Shown here: positions 54,464 through 63,907 of the stretch, piece by piece
Numbering within the stretch: the first letter of the stretch is position 1
Layout of the letters: every line of letters begins with the position of its first letter
DNA from: Glycocaulis sp050485565
GTDB lineage: Bacteria > Pseudomonadota > Alphaproteobacteria > Caulobacterales > Maricaulaceae
Direction: 5' to 3'
DNA: 64,000 nt
Assembly: GCF_050485565.1 (NCBI RefSeq)
Contig: NZ_JBJHBQ010000007.1
Location: forward strand, 1-64,000
Program-made: the position numbers and the translations under genes
The notes under the pieces: generated by a model
Told to the model about the DNA's origin: nothing
Database searches by the model: none
The model's input: only the letters and a program-made list of their open reading frames with translations

Positions 54464-55879
54464 CTATCGCAGCGCGATCAGGCGGCCGTTATCGGTCACG
54501 ATAAACACCGTTTCATTGGCAATGACCGGGGCGATAAACACCGGATCACCAACACTGCGGCGCTCCTGGATCGTGCCATCAGCCGGGTTGATGATAACCA
54601 GATCCCCGCGCGATGACGCTGCAAGCAGCCGGTTGCCAGCAAGCACAGGGCCCGCCCAGGCAATACGGTCGCGCCGGCGGCGCTCATTGCGGAAAGCTTC
54701 CAGCTGGGTGATCCAGGCGACATTCCCGGTCTGGCGTTCAAACGCCACCACCTGGGCATCACTCGTCACCACAAACAGGTAATTGCCAACAAGCCACGGG
54801 GCATGCAGCGCGCTGGCAGGCTGGGTCCAGTTGCGTTCCCCGGTGCGCATGTCGAACGACGCCATGACGCCCGAATGGCTCAGCGCATAAACTTGGCCCC
54901 CGCCAATCACCGGCGACCCGGCAATGTCGTTGATCGAGGACATGGGCGTCAGGCCGCCCGCACGCGTGAGCGAGTCGCTCCACAGAACCGTTCCGTTTTG
55001 TGCGCGCAGCGCGATCAGCTCGCCAGAGCTGAACGGCGCCACCACAACATCGCCCTGTACGGCCACGCTGGGGGCTGTAAGCAGCCGCGCAGAATCCGCA
55101 ATCGCACCATGCGTCCACTGGATATTGCCCGAAGAGGCGTCAAACGCGATCAGCTCGTTCTCATGGGTGATCGAATAGACGCGGCCATCAGCGACCGTTG
55201 GCGCTGCGATCAGCGGCGTCAGCACCGTCTCGCGCCAGACTTCCTCGCCATTGGACGCATTGAGGGCAGCCATGAAGCGCCGCCCCGTATGCACATAGAC
55301 ACGTCCGCCATCAACAGCGATGCCGCCACCGAACGCATACCGGTCAGTGCCTCCGCCCTCCCGGCCCAGGAAGGGTATCGGTAGTGACCTGCCGCCACCC
55401 TGGGCTTCCTCGCGTGGTGACAGGCGCACCTGCCAACGGCGTGCGCCCGTCTCGGCGTTGGTGGCCGTCACACGGCCTTCCCCGTCGACCGTGTAAACGG
55501 TCCCGTCGAGCACAACCGGGCGCGCATTGATGCGGCGGTCACGGTTGGAGCCCGCACCGATATCGGCACGCCAGATGCGTTCCAGGCTGCCACGCGCCTG
55601 TGTGTGCTGCATGGCGTGGGTCGGGAAGCCGTCCGGCTGGGGCCAGCGATCATTGACATAGGCGGACGGCAGGTTGACGAGCGAACCCCCGCTGATTTCC
55701 AGGCTTTCGCCCACACCCAGAACCGGCACGCGCTGATCGCGCGGCGGCGCATTGGGGTCTTCGCGGTCTCCGCCAGAGAAAGGATTGAGCCGGGAAATCT
55801 GCTGACCGGCACCACATCCGGCCAGTAAGAAACTGCTCGCCAGAGCCGCCAGCACGGCAACACGAAGGGTAGAAGTCAT
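54464..55879 (-). CDS. bamB: Outer membrane assembly lipoprotein BamB (PQQ-type beta-propeller)
   Basis: A 471-aa lipoprotein (lipobox LAGC, Cys22) with about eight propeller blades of the PQQ type (VYTVDGEGRVTATNAETGARRWQ, ELIAFDASSGNIQW, VVAFERQTGNVAW and others). It supports the BAM complex in inserting outer-membrane proteins. It lies between the YfgM-like gene (4-base overlap) and der. Longer than E. coli BamB by about 80 residues, mostly in the N-terminal linker. Confidence 0.88.
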   Translation of the reverse strand: MTSTLRVAVLAALASSFLLAGCGAGQQISRLNPFSGGDREDPNAPPRDQRVPVLGVGESLEISGGSLVNLPSAYVNDRWPQPDGFPTHAMQHTQARGSLERIWRADIGAGSNRDRRINARPVVLDGTVYTVDGEGRVTATNAETGARRWQVRLSPREEAQGGGRSLPIPFLGREGGGTDRYAFGGGIAVDGGRVYVHTGRRFMAALNASNGEEVWRETVLTPLIAAPTVADGRVYSITHENELIAFDASSGNIQWTHGAIADSARLLTAPSVAVQGDVVVAPFSSGELIALRAQNGTVLWSDSLTRAGGLTPMSSINDIAGSPVIGGGQVYALSHSGVMASFDMRTGERNWTQPASALHAPWLVGNYLFVVTSDAQVVAFERQTGNVAWITQLEAFRNERRRRDRIAWAGPVLAGNRLLAASSRGDLVIINPADGTIQERRSVGDPVFIAPVIANETVFIVTDNGRLIALR

Positions 55880-56634
55880 TCGACAGTATCCTCTTCCTCA
55901 GCGGCAGTCTCTGCCGGACCGGGGGCAGTATCGGTGCCGGCGGCATCCGGCGTTTCATCAGCCGAGGCGTCAGCTGGCACCTCTTCGGGTGCTTCACGCG
56001 CAATTACGGCCAGAGCGTCACGGGCCCGCGAGCGCATGGCTTCGGATGCATCTATCGACAATTGCACAAACTCATACTGACGGCGCGCTTCGCTCCACCG
56101 CTCGTCGCGCAAGGCCGCCGCGCCGATCAGTTCGCGCGACAACAGGGCAAAGCCGCCGCCGCCCGACACCAGCGGATCAAGCCGGAGCGCGAGATCATCG
56201 CTGGAGAGCGTGTCAAAACCAGCCACTGCAGACTGGTAGCGGGCCAGATCGCGGACAAGCGCGACCGGTGAACGCTGGCCAGCCTCCTCATAGAGGCGCG
56301 CCGCTTCCGCATTATCGCCCGCCTCGCTCGCAATGGCAGCCTGGTGAAGCAGCGACAGGGTTGCATAGCCGCGCGGGCCTTCGCTGGCCAGCAAGGCATA
56401 GGCTTCGAGAGCCCCGTCCGTCTGCCCGGCATCATGCAAGGCGCGCGCGTCGGCAAACTGCGCAGAAGCCTCTGCGCTCTGGTTTTCCTGCCACGCACGC
56501 CAGCCCTGATAGCCCGCCACACCCGCAATGACCGTGACGGCTGCGCCGAGCACCCACGGGCCCCAGCTGCGCAGCATCTGCATATAGCGCTCTTTGCGCA
56601 GTTCTTCTTCAACTTCGTCGAAAACGTCGACCAA
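55876..56634 (-). CDS. YfgM-like TPR membrane protein
   Basis: A 252-aa protein with one membrane helix (about residues 27-45) and TPR-like helices beyond (SAQFADARALHDAGQTDGALEAYALLASEG, then LYEEAGQRSP). The acidic tail is rich in Ala and Glu. It resembles YfgM, an ancillary SecYEG and chaperone partner. It overlaps bamB by 4 bases. Confidence 0.83.
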   Translation of the reverse strand: MVDVFDEVEEELRKERYMQMLRSWGPWVLGAAVTVIAGVAGYQGWRAWQENQSAEASAQFADARALHDAGQTDGALEAYALLASEGPRGYATLSLLHQAAIASEAGDNAEAARLYEEAGQRSPVALVRDLARYQSAVAGFDTLSSDDLALRLDPLVSGGGGFALLSRELIGAAALRDERWSEARRQYEFVQLSIDASEAMRSRARDALAVIAREAPEEVPADASADETPDAAGTDTAPGPAETAAEEEDTVE

Positions 56635-56717
56635 GGTCCGCCTCGCAATTCATGCCAGTTCAATGTCCGGCGGACCCTAGCGGCCCTGCAGGGCCGCCGC
56701 AATACGCGCGAGCCGCG

Positions 56718-57545
56718 TTACGCGCGTGTAATGCGGTAGACTTGGTCCGGTCCGGGGAAGCGACGGGCGCGCACATCGTCGGCATAGGCTTTTACAGCCC
56801 CCTCCGTCAGCGCTTTCAGGTCGGCGTAGCGCTTGACGAAGCGCGGCGTCCAGTCGAACAGGCCGAGCATGTCCGGCGTGACGAGAATCTGCCCGTCACA
56901 GCTTGCCGACGCGCCGATACCTATGGTGGGCGCCGCCACCGCTCCGGTAATCTCCGCGGCGAGGTCTTCGGCAACCCCCTCGATGACAATCGCAAACGCT
57001 CCCGCCGCATCGGCGGCCTGGGCCTCGCTTATCACGCGGGCACGCTCGTCATCATTGCGGCCCTTGGCCTTGAAGCCGCCCTCGGCAAGGGCTGCCTGCG
57101 GGCGCAGGCCGACATGGGCCATCACCGGCACACCGCGCTCGGCAAGATAGCGGATGGTGTCGGCGATATAGACACCGCTCTCCAGCTTCACGGCCTGCGC
57201 GCCGGTTTCGCGCAGGATCCGGGTGGCATTCATGAACGCCTGCTCCGGGGAGGCTTCATAGCTGCCAAACGGCATGTCGATGACGACCATCGACCGGCTG
57301 GCGCCGCGCATCACCGCCTGACCGTGCAGGATCATCATGTCCAGTGTCACCGGGATGGTGTTGGGCAGCCCGTGCACGACCATTCCCACCGAGTCGCCCA
57401 CCAGCAACAGATCACAATGCGGGTCCAGAAGGCGCGCCGTGGGCGCATCATAGGCTGTCAGGCAAACCAGCGGTTCACCCCCCTTGCGGGCACGGATGTC
57501 CGGGACGCCAATGCGCTTAACCGGGGCGGGGTTTTGTGCGGACAT
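56718..57545 (-). CDS. panB: 3-methyl-2-oxobutanoate hydroxymethyltransferase
   Basis: A 275-aa PanB, first step of pantothenate synthesis. LVCLTAYDAPTARLLDPHCDLLLVGDSVGMV carries metal ligands, and DMPFGSYEASPEQAF, AVKLESG and VMAHVGLRPQA follow. The C-terminal DWTPRFVKRYADL is typical. No panC or panE is adjacent. It is the first gene of its strand here, with 83 bases to the YfgM-like gene. Confidence 0.95.
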   Translation of the reverse strand: MSAQNPAPVKRIGVPDIRARKGGEPLVCLTAYDAPTARLLDPHCDLLLVGDSVGMVVHGLPNTIPVTLDMMILHGQAVMRGASRSMVVIDMPFGSYEASPEQAFMNATRILRETGAQAVKLESGVYIADTIRYLAERGVPVMAHVGLRPQAALAEGGFKAKGRNDDERARVISEAQAADAAGAFAIVIEGVAEDLAAEITGAVAAPTIGIGASASCDGQILVTPDMLGLFDWTPRFVKRYADLKALTEGAVKAYADDVRARRFPGPDQVYRITRA

Positions 57546-57612
57546 GAGCTACTCCGTACCTGGCAGACGGCGGCACGCTAGCCCAAGTTCGCAATTGCAC
57601 AAATCACGCAAC

Positions 57613-57951
57613 TCACAGATCAACCTCGCCATGCCGGAAGGCGATCAGGGTCAGGGCACTCAGCCCGAGGGCCGCAATGGCCATCAGCATGGCCTGCAGG
57701 CCAGCGGTATTGGCCACTGCGCTGCCAATGCTGAAAAGTGCAGCGCCAAGAAGCCCGATCAGATCGCCAAATTGCCAGCTGGCAAGGGCCACGCCCAGAA
57801 GCGCAGCGGTCACCAGCAAGAGCGGGCGAAGGAATGCGAGACGGTCCACCGCGCCCATCACCCGGCCGGTAAAGGCGCGGTCGGCGGGCGGCGCAGCCTC
57901 CTCGAACAAGTCCATCAGGCGGGCGTCAAATCCATTATCATGTCCGCTCAT
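57613..57951 (-). CDS. Small membrane protein, probable ECF anti-sigma partner
   Basis: A 112-aa protein with a soluble N-terminal part (about 35 residues; DARLMDLFEEAAPPADRAFTGRVMGAV) and two or three membrane helices. It starts inside the stop codon of an ECF sigma gene. No Zn-binding anti-sigma motif is visible. Regulation of that sigma is inferred from the overlap and topology. Confidence 0.65.
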   Translation of the reverse strand: MSGHDNGFDARLMDLFEEAAPPADRAFTGRVMGAVDRLAFLRPLLLVTAALLGVALASWQFGDLIGLLGAALFSIGSAVANTAGLQAMLMAIAALGLSALTLIAFRHGEVDL

Positions 57952-58490
57952 GCCGCACTCTCCTGCCGGTCAAACCAGTCCTTCAGTTTTGCCCGTCCAC
58001 GGTTGACGTGAGACTTCACCGTACCCAGCGGCAGCCCCGTCACGTCCGCTGCTTCAGAATGGCTGAGGCCGGAAGCAAAGCATAGCACAACGCAGGCCCG
58101 CTCCTCATCCCCCAGCACGGCCAGAGCCCGGTCGAGATCACGCGCAAGCCCCGGCTGCGCCGCCGCCTCGTCCAGCAGGGGCGGATCAGCGCGCAAGCCT
58201 TCCATCAGCCGCCCGCGTGACCTCGCCTTGCGCGCACTCATCAGGAAACGGCTATAGGCGATCTGGCACAACCACGCCTTGAAGCTGCCCTCGCCGCGAT
58301 AGGTGGCAATGCGCTGCCAAGCCTGCACGAACGTATCCTGCGCGATATCGTCAGCATCCGCCCTGTTGCCGGTCAGGCGGGCCAGAAGCCCGCGCACAAG
58401 GCGCTGATGACGGTCGACAAGCGCGCTGAAGGCACGCCTGTCACCCGTCGCCAGAACCTGGCTCACCAGCACATCATCGCTCTGCGCCAT
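57948..58490 (-). CDS. ECF-type RNA polymerase sigma factor
   Basis: A 180-aa sigma factor. Region 2: FSALVDRHQRLVRGLLARLTGNRADADDIAQDTFVQAWQRI, then GSFKAWLCQIAYSRFLMSARK. Region 4: LGDEERACVVLCFASGLSHSEAADVTGLPLGTVKSHVNRGRAKL. It is the second ECF/membrane pair in the window, and the two sigmas are not close copies. Confidence 0.9.
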   Translation of the reverse strand: MAQSDDVLVSQVLATGDRRAFSALVDRHQRLVRGLLARLTGNRADADDIAQDTFVQAWQRIATYRGEGSFKAWLCQIAYSRFLMSARKARSRGRLMEGLRADPPLLDEAAAQPGLARDLDRALAVLGDEERACVVLCFASGLSHSEAADVTGLPLGTVKSHVNRGRAKLKDWFDRQESAA

Positions 58491-58517
58491 CAGCGCCCCC
58501 GCAAGCCGCGCTTACGC

Positions 58518-58919
58518 TCAGTCTTCCTGCTTGGGCGGCCGCAAGGCGTTGACCACGCCAAACCCGGTCAGAACCAGGCCGATAAAGGCCGGAATTGCCG
58601 CAACACCAGCCATCATGTTCATCATCGGGGGCACATCCGGCTCGTCCGGCAGGGCCGTCCCCACCAGCGCGCCAAGAGCGACCAGACCCGCCGCCACCGC
58701 GATCAGGATCAGTCCGGCCTTGAGATCATTATTGCGAGGCTTGCGCCGGGGCGCGCCCAGCGCCTTGATGGCTTCGGCGTCCAGCGTCTTTCCCTGACGC
58801 AGGGCCTCGCGCACGGTCTCGTGCATGTTGAACCGGTTCACGACACTGGCGGTGACGATGATCAGCACGATGGCGACCGCCGCAAGAAAAAAGCCCACTG
58901 ATGCGATGACGTCTTCCAT
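58518..58919 (-). CDS. Small membrane protein (DUF6249-like)
   Basis: A 133-aa protein with three predicted membrane helices (residues about 5-25, 70-90 and 100-125) and a soluble cytoplasmic loop between the first two. I suspect a DUF6249-type protein, which often accompanies ECF sigma genes, but this is a recognition guess. AGGAGA 6 bases before the ATG supports the start. It lies 27 bases upstream of the ECF sigma gene. Confidence 0.6.
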   Translation of the reverse strand: MEDVIASVGFFLAAVAIVLIIVTASVVNRFNMHETVREALRQGKTLDAEAIKALGAPRRKPRNNDLKAGLILIAVAAGLVALGALVGTALPDEPDVPPMMNMMAGVAAIPAFIGLVLTGFGVVNALRPPKQED

Positions 58920-58964
58920 CGAAAGTCTCCTGTTGGGCACCCGCCTGCCGGGCACCTATGAAGA

Positions 58965-59549
58965 CTAGATGCCGGGCGCGTAGGGATCGGATGCAAATTC
59001 GACGACGGCAACGCCAAATAATTCCATATGGAACCAGGCGAGCAGTCCGGCGGCGACAAGGCCGATAATGATCGCCACGATATCGGCCGACCATTTGCCG
59101 TCGCTGGCAAAGCTGCCGCCGCGCACATAGGCGCCAATCAGGGTGAGCAGCGCCCAGGCGGCAAAACTGCCAAACAGAATGACGCTTGCAATCTCGCCAT
59201 TGGCCACCAGATGCGCGGCAGCCCAGAGCAGCACACCCAGCGTCATGGGGTGGCGCACGGTCGAGCGGATATGGCCGGGTACATAGGCCGACACGATCAG
59301 GACAATGCTGAGCGGCACCACTACCAGCGCCAGCGTGCGGGTCCACTCAGGCGGAGCCCATACGGCGGCAGACGGGTGAGCAAGAATGTGGCCGTACACG
59401 ATCAGTGCGAGCCCGATAGCGCTGACAAGCGAATAGACAATCGAGTACGCGCCCTGCCCCAGGACTGCGATCATCGGGCCGCGCAACCCGACAAGGCGGA
59501 CAGAGTGAACCCCCAGAAAGAGTGCCAGCCCCACAATCAGGAATTCCAT
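58965..59549 (-). CDS. NnrU family membrane protein
   Basis: A 194-aa protein with five or six membrane helices. FLGVHSVRLVG, YSLVSAIGLALIVYGH and GHIRSTVRHPMTLGVLLWAAAHLVANGE fit the NnrU/isoprenylcysteine-methyltransferase-like family. NnrU is linked with nitrite/NO metabolism in some species, but no such genes are nearby. Confidence 0.8.
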   Translation of the reverse strand: MEFLIVGLALFLGVHSVRLVGLRGPMIAVLGQGAYSIVYSLVSAIGLALIVYGHILAHPSAAVWAPPEWTRTLALVVVPLSIVLIVSAYVPGHIRSTVRHPMTLGVLLWAAAHLVANGEIASVILFGSFAAWALLTLIGAYVRGGSFASDGKWSADIVAIIIGLVAAGLLAWFHMELFGVAVVEFASDPYAPGI

Positions 59550-59677
59550 TTACCCGCTCCCTGCGACGTGAATCATGCCGGTTCAACCTTAGGGCAAATG
59601 ACGCCTGCCGGGCACAGGATTATCGCTGGCCGCAAACAGGTAAGGGCGCGGCTGAGGCTTTCAGGTAACGGCGCGCG

Positions 59678-60007
59678 TCACGCCCTTACAATCCGATTGA
59701 GTTGCGCTTCAAATTCGCTCCAGAACGCGGCCATGCCTTCGACAGCTTCCCGGCCCGATCTGGTGAGTGAGTAGTATTTGCGCGGGGGCGCATTCTCATT
59801 GACTTCCCACCGCGCGCTCAGGCGCCCGTCCGCCTGCAGCCTGCGCAATAGCGGATAGACGGTCCCTTCGGACAATCCCACACTGTCTGCGCCGGTAAGG
59901 CGCGCGACCAGCTCCACCCCGTACAGCTCGCCCTCGCGCAGGGCCGACAGGACAGCAAATTCGGCTGCGCCCTTTCGCATCTGGGACTTCCAGGAATCCA
60001 GATTCAT
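59678..60007 (-). CDS. PadR-type transcriptional regulator
   Basis: A 109-aa PadR-family winged HTH (LDSWKSQMRKGAAEFAVLSALREGELYGVELVARLTG, then LSEGTVYPLLRRLQADGRLSARWE). RKYYSLTRSG follows. The short C-terminal helix is the dimerisation part. ATG at 60007 was chosen because it matches PadR length. It sits between the NnrU-like gene and the cNMP/flavoprotein gene, all on the same strand. Confidence 0.85.
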   Translation of the reverse strand: MNLDSWKSQMRKGAAEFAVLSALREGELYGVELVARLTGADSVGLSEGTVYPLLRRLQADGRLSARWEVNENAPPRKYYSLTRSGREAVEGMAAFWSEFEAQLNRIVRA

Positions 60008-60126
60008 CAGACATCCGAAGGTTTGAGCGCCCAACCGGGATATCTAGCGGCGAGTGCGCCACAAAGGCAATCGCTCGCCGGACGCAAGCGCCCCGCAAAA
60101 CGCCCCCTCGCAAGACCGCAGCTGGG

Positions 60127-61812
60127 CTATTCGGGCTTTCCAAACCCGGCAAGCGCAGCATGGATGGCGCTGACCACCACCGAGCCCTCACCGACCGCGC
60201 TGGCCACGCGTTTGACCGACGCCGACCGCACATCGCCCACCGCATAGACCCGCTCAAGACTGGTCTCATAGGCTGATGGCATCCGGTCCAGCGCCCAGCC
60301 GCCGCGCACCAGCTCGCGCGGCTCGATTTGAGTGCCGGTTTTCACGAAGCCTTTTGCGTCACGGGCCAGTCCGGCTGGCAGCCAGTCTGTAAAGGGCGCG
60401 GCACCAATGAACAGGAACACGAAGCCCGCCTCGATCTCGGCCTCGCCTTGCGCGGTTTTGACCTTCAGCGCCCGCAGCCGCCGGTCATCGCCCTCGCCAA
60501 TACCGGCAAGGCCGGAGATTTCCGTCTGCGGATGCAGGGTGATATTGGCCTGTTCCTCAAGGCGGCGGACGAGATATTCGCTCATCGTGTCGCGAATATC
60601 AGGGCGCCGGTACATCACATGGGCATGGCGCGCTGTGCGGGCGAGGAAGACCGCGCCCTGCCCGGCCGAATTGCCCGCCCCGACAATCACCACATCCGCC
60701 CCGGCGCACAGCTGCGCCTCCAGCGGCGAGGCCCCGTAATAGAGCCCGCAGCCCTCATAGCTCTCCGCCTCTTCCACCGGCAGGCGCTGATATTGCGCGC
60801 CAGACGCAATCACCACCGCGCGCGCCTCCAGCTTGCGGCCATCGCTCGTGGAGACGCAGTAGCAACCATTCTCCAGCCGATCCAGCGCACAAGCCTTTAC
60901 CGGCGCGGCGAGGCGCACACCGAATTTCTGCGCCTGAATGGCGGCGCGGTCTGCCAGCTCCCGGCCCGACACGCCCATCGGAAAGCCCAGATAATTCTCG
61001 ATCTTGGAGCTGGAACCCGCCTGACCGCCCGGCGCTTCGGCATCGAGCGTCACCACGGTCAGCCCTTCCGACGCCGCATAGACCGCAGCGGCGAGCCCGG
61101 CAGGCCCCGCACCCACCACAATGACATCCGCCGCTGCGCCGTCAGGCACGAGGTCCGAGCCGAAATATCCCGCCAGATCGCTAACCGTCGGCTGGGTCAT
61201 CACCCGCGACGCGCTAAGCACCACGGCGGGCAAGGCATCGCGCGCCAGTCCTTTGGCCTCCATGATCGGCGCGGCCAACGGATTGCTGTCCGGATCCAGC
61301 CAGGCATGGGGCAGGCCGTGGCGAGTGAGAAAATCGCGCAAGGCAAAGACCGACCGGTCGAGCGCCGAGCCGATCACGATCACCGAATTGCCCTCCCGCG
61401 CCAGCGCAAAGGCACGCCGCGCCGAGAGCGTGCGCACGAACACGTCCGACAGGGCGGAGTTCTCCACCAGCAGGCGCTGGAAGGCGGCAAAGGGGATGTG
61501 CAGCACCTCGCCCGCCTTACCCATGGTGGTGCGCCCCAGCGCCGCCTGCCCGGTCAGCACGCCGATATCACCGGCAAACTGGCCGCGCTCCATCCAGCCA
61601 AGCCGCACTGGCCCGTCCATGTCATCGACGAAGATATGGGTCTCGCCCGACAGGGTGATCAGGCAATCAGCCTGCCGGTCACCGACGGCCACCAGCACCT
61701 CGCCTTCCTCATGCGCGCGCACCTCGCCATAGGGCGCGAGCGCGGCCAACTCGGCATCGGAGAACGTGTAGTTCACATCAGCAGGCGGCTTGGTGGCGGC
61801 GAGAGTGTTCAC
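60127..61812 (-). CDS. cNMP-binding domain fused to a thioredoxin-reductase-like flavoprotein
   Basis: A 561-aa fusion. Residues about 15-140 form a CRP-type cyclic-nucleotide-binding domain (EEGEVLVAVGDR, then RGQFAGDIGVLTGQAALGRTTMGKAG). Residues about 230-555 form a thioredoxin-reductase-like two-dinucleotide fold: VIVVGAGPAGLAAAVYAASEG for FAD, VVIVGAGNSAGQGAVFLA for NAD(P)H, and a VYAVGDVRS end. The CxxC disulfide of TrxB is absent, replaced by YYGAS in the corresponding GCGLYYGASPLEA stretch, so a dithiol TrxR reaction is unlikely. GTG start with GGAG upstream. Such fusions are known in other bacteria, but their role is unclear. Confidence 0.82.
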   Translation of the reverse strand: MNTLAATKPPADVNYTFSDAELAALAPYGEVRAHEEGEVLVAVGDRQADCLITLSGETHIFVDDMDGPVRLGWMERGQFAGDIGVLTGQAALGRTTMGKAGEVLHIPFAAFQRLLVENSALSDVFVRTLSARRAFALAREGNSVIVIGSALDRSVFALRDFLTRHGLPHAWLDPDSNPLAAPIMEAKGLARDALPAVVLSASRVMTQPTVSDLAGYFGSDLVPDGAAADVIVVGAGPAGLAAAVYAASEGLTVVTLDAEAPGGQAGSSSKIENYLGFPMGVSGRELADRAAIQAQKFGVRLAAPVKACALDRLENGCYCVSTSDGRKLEARAVVIASGAQYQRLPVEEAESYEGCGLYYGASPLEAQLCAGADVVIVGAGNSAGQGAVFLARTARHAHVMYRRPDIRDTMSEYLVRRLEEQANITLHPQTEISGLAGIGEGDDRRLRALKVKTAQGEAEIEAGFVFLFIGAAPFTDWLPAGLARDAKGFVKTGTQIEPRELVRGGWALDRMPSAYETSLERVYAVGDVRSASVKRVASAVGEGSVVVSAIHAALAGFGKPE

Positions 61813-61898
61813 GCGGGGAAATCTCCGCAGGAGTGATCAGAGCGCTCCAGCCTAACGCCGGGCCCTGCACCCGCAAGCCTCAGATATGTGACGGGCCC

Positions 61899-63821
61899 TC
61901 ACTCTCCCTCCGGCGCGTCCGCCTGATCCAGCAGGCGTTCGCACACCCCGCCATCTACGGTGTCCAGCTGGACGGTGCCCAAAAGCCCTGCGAGCGGGGT
62001 CAGGAAGACGCCAAGAGCGACCGAGGCAGCGCCGCGCAGATAGGTCTCGTCATCAAGCGAAATATCCGGATCGCGGAACGTGCCGCCAATATTGATCGGT
62101 CCGCCCAGCGAGCCGATATTCGGGCTGGTATCGCGCGCCTGCACCCTCAGATCAAAGCGCTCGCGGCGGAAATCGAACCGGCCTTCGCCATGGATCTGGC
62201 TGTCAGGCGTGGCGACCAGCAAGGTCTCGGCCTCGCCGACACCGTCCGTCACCACGATATCGGCCATGCCGCACGTAGTGGCGACCGTTTCATCGTTGGC
62301 AAACAGATAGTTGAACAGGTCGAGCCCGATCAGCTCCAGCGTCCGCCGCGAGATGCCGCCCTCATCGACCAGCGCGCGGATGCGACCGTTCGAGCTGGCC
62401 ATGGCGCGGCGGATACTGTCGCCGGTCCCGACCAGGCTGATATCGCCGGAAAACGTGCCGGTAATCCGCTCATCGGGGATGAAATCCTCCAGCCGGATGC
62501 CAGAGAAAGTCCCGTCAGCGGACGTCACCGTGTCCTCGCCGCGCGCATCGATCTCCACCCGCGATTCCAGCCGTCCGCCCCGGAAGCCGAACTCCAGCGG
62601 CTCAAAGAGCAGCACCCGGTCATCCAGCGTGATGGTGGTGGAGACTTCCGTGAGCGCCTGGCCGGCGCCGGTCACCTCGCGCCCCTCGAAGACCAACCGC
62701 CCGTCCACGCCTGAAATCCGCTCCACGTCCAGCGGCGCGCGCGGGAAGATGCGGCCCTCATCGCGCAAGGCACGCGCCTGCGCCCGCCTTAGCGCGCTTT
62801 CACTCATATCGTCAGGGTCGATGGCCGGCGCACCGATCAGCATGCCGATATCGTTGAAATCGAGTGCATCCGAAGTCAGTTCGGCATCGACAAAGGGCCG
62901 CTCCCGGCCGGTATCGTAATCAAGCTGGCCGGCAAGATCGCTATCGCCCACCACGCCCTCGATATTGCGCGCCTGCCAGACATCGTCCACGCGCGCCAGA
63001 TCCAGCGTCAAATCATAAGGCGAGGTATCGGGGACGGGAATGCCGGTGAAATCATACACCTCGCGCAGATTCTCGCCCTGCAGCGCCAGTGCGCCCGCAA
63101 TCTGGCGGAAACTGCCGCGCGGACCCAACTGCCCGTCAAACACGAAGCGCGTCTCGCCTCCCTCGATGTCGAGGCGGAAGGCAAAGCTCTGATCAGGATC
63201 ACGCAGGCGCATCACCCCGTCGCCCTCGCCGGTGAAGCTCAAGGCATTGCCGCGCACCTCGCCTTCGCCGGAGATGGAGGTGCGGTCTGCGCCGCCCTCG
63301 TCCTCGGCCACCACGCTGTCCAGATCGGCGGTGAAGGACACCTCGCGCGCCGCATTGCGGTAAATGATCTGGCTGTCGACCAGATGCAGCCCGCCAACGA
63401 TCGGCACCCGGCCCTGCCCGTCCTCGCGGCCAAGACCCCAGTTATTGCGGCCCTCATCATCCACGCTCAGGCGCAGTTCCAGGCCCCTTATCCAAGCTTC
63501 ACGCAAATTCACCCGCCCGCGCAACAGGTCGAGCAAGGCGACGTCCGCTACCGCGCGCTCCAGCTGAATGAAATGCTCATCGCCGGTCCAGTCCTCATCG
63601 GAAATGGTGACGCCTTCAAAGCGGACACGCGGCACGAAATTCCACCGCCACCGCACCGCCAGCGGCTCGTTGATGGTCACCTGGCGGTCGAGCGCGTCTG
63701 ATACGCGCGCCTCCACCGGACCGCGCAGCCAGTCCCACCCCGCCAGCTGGATCAAAAGAACCAGGGCAAGGCACGCTGCGACGATAAGGGCCACAAGGCC
63801 GGCAAGGATGCGCACGAACAT
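61899..63821 (-). CDS. AsmA family protein
   Basis: A 640-aa protein with an N-terminal membrane anchor (about residues 5-27) and a long periplasmic beta-rich body. ALDRQVTINEPLAVRWRWNFVPRVRFEGVTIS opens the AsmA/TamB-like domain, and the C-terminal GTGDSIRRAMASSNGRIRALVDEGGIS is typical of AsmA. The family is implicated in lipid transport between membranes. It is followed at a distance by a cNMP/flavoprotein gene. Confidence 0.85.
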   Translation of the reverse strand: MFVRILAGLVALIVAACLALVLLIQLAGWDWLRGPVEARVSDALDRQVTINEPLAVRWRWNFVPRVRFEGVTISDEDWTGDEHFIQLERAVADVALLDLLRGRVNLREAWIRGLELRLSVDDEGRNNWGLGREDGQGRVPIVGGLHLVDSQIIYRNAAREVSFTADLDSVVAEDEGGADRTSISGEGEVRGNALSFTGEGDGVMRLRDPDQSFAFRLDIEGGETRFVFDGQLGPRGSFRQIAGALALQGENLREVYDFTGIPVPDTSPYDLTLDLARVDDVWQARNIEGVVGDSDLAGQLDYDTGRERPFVDAELTSDALDFNDIGMLIGAPAIDPDDMSESALRRAQARALRDEGRIFPRAPLDVERISGVDGRLVFEGREVTGAGQALTEVSTTITLDDRVLLFEPLEFGFRGGRLESRVEIDARGEDTVTSADGTFSGIRLEDFIPDERITGTFSGDISLVGTGDSIRRAMASSNGRIRALVDEGGISRRTLELIGLDLFNYLFANDETVATTCGMADIVVTDGVGEAETLLVATPDSQIHGEGRFDFRRERFDLRVQARDTSPNIGSLGGPINIGGTFRDPDISLDDETYLRGAASVALGVFLTPLAGLLGTVQLDTVDGGVCERLLDQADAPEGE

Positions 63822-63907
63822 GACGGAACCGGAAAAGCGGACACGTATGAACTAAGCGCGCAAGGCGGCGCGCGGTTCCCCTGCGGCGTCAGATGGCGGC
63901 GTGAGGC

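Noticed and set aside
53298..54782. A 494-codon plus-strand frame opposite der and bamB
   Set aside because: Composition is typical of antisense frames in GC-rich DNA, and der is unambiguous on the other strand.
60328..61836. A 502-codon open frame on the plus strand opposite the cNMP/flavoprotein gene
   Set aside because: It is an antisense shadow of a high-GC gene, with low-complexity His/Arg/Gly composition and no recognisable domain.
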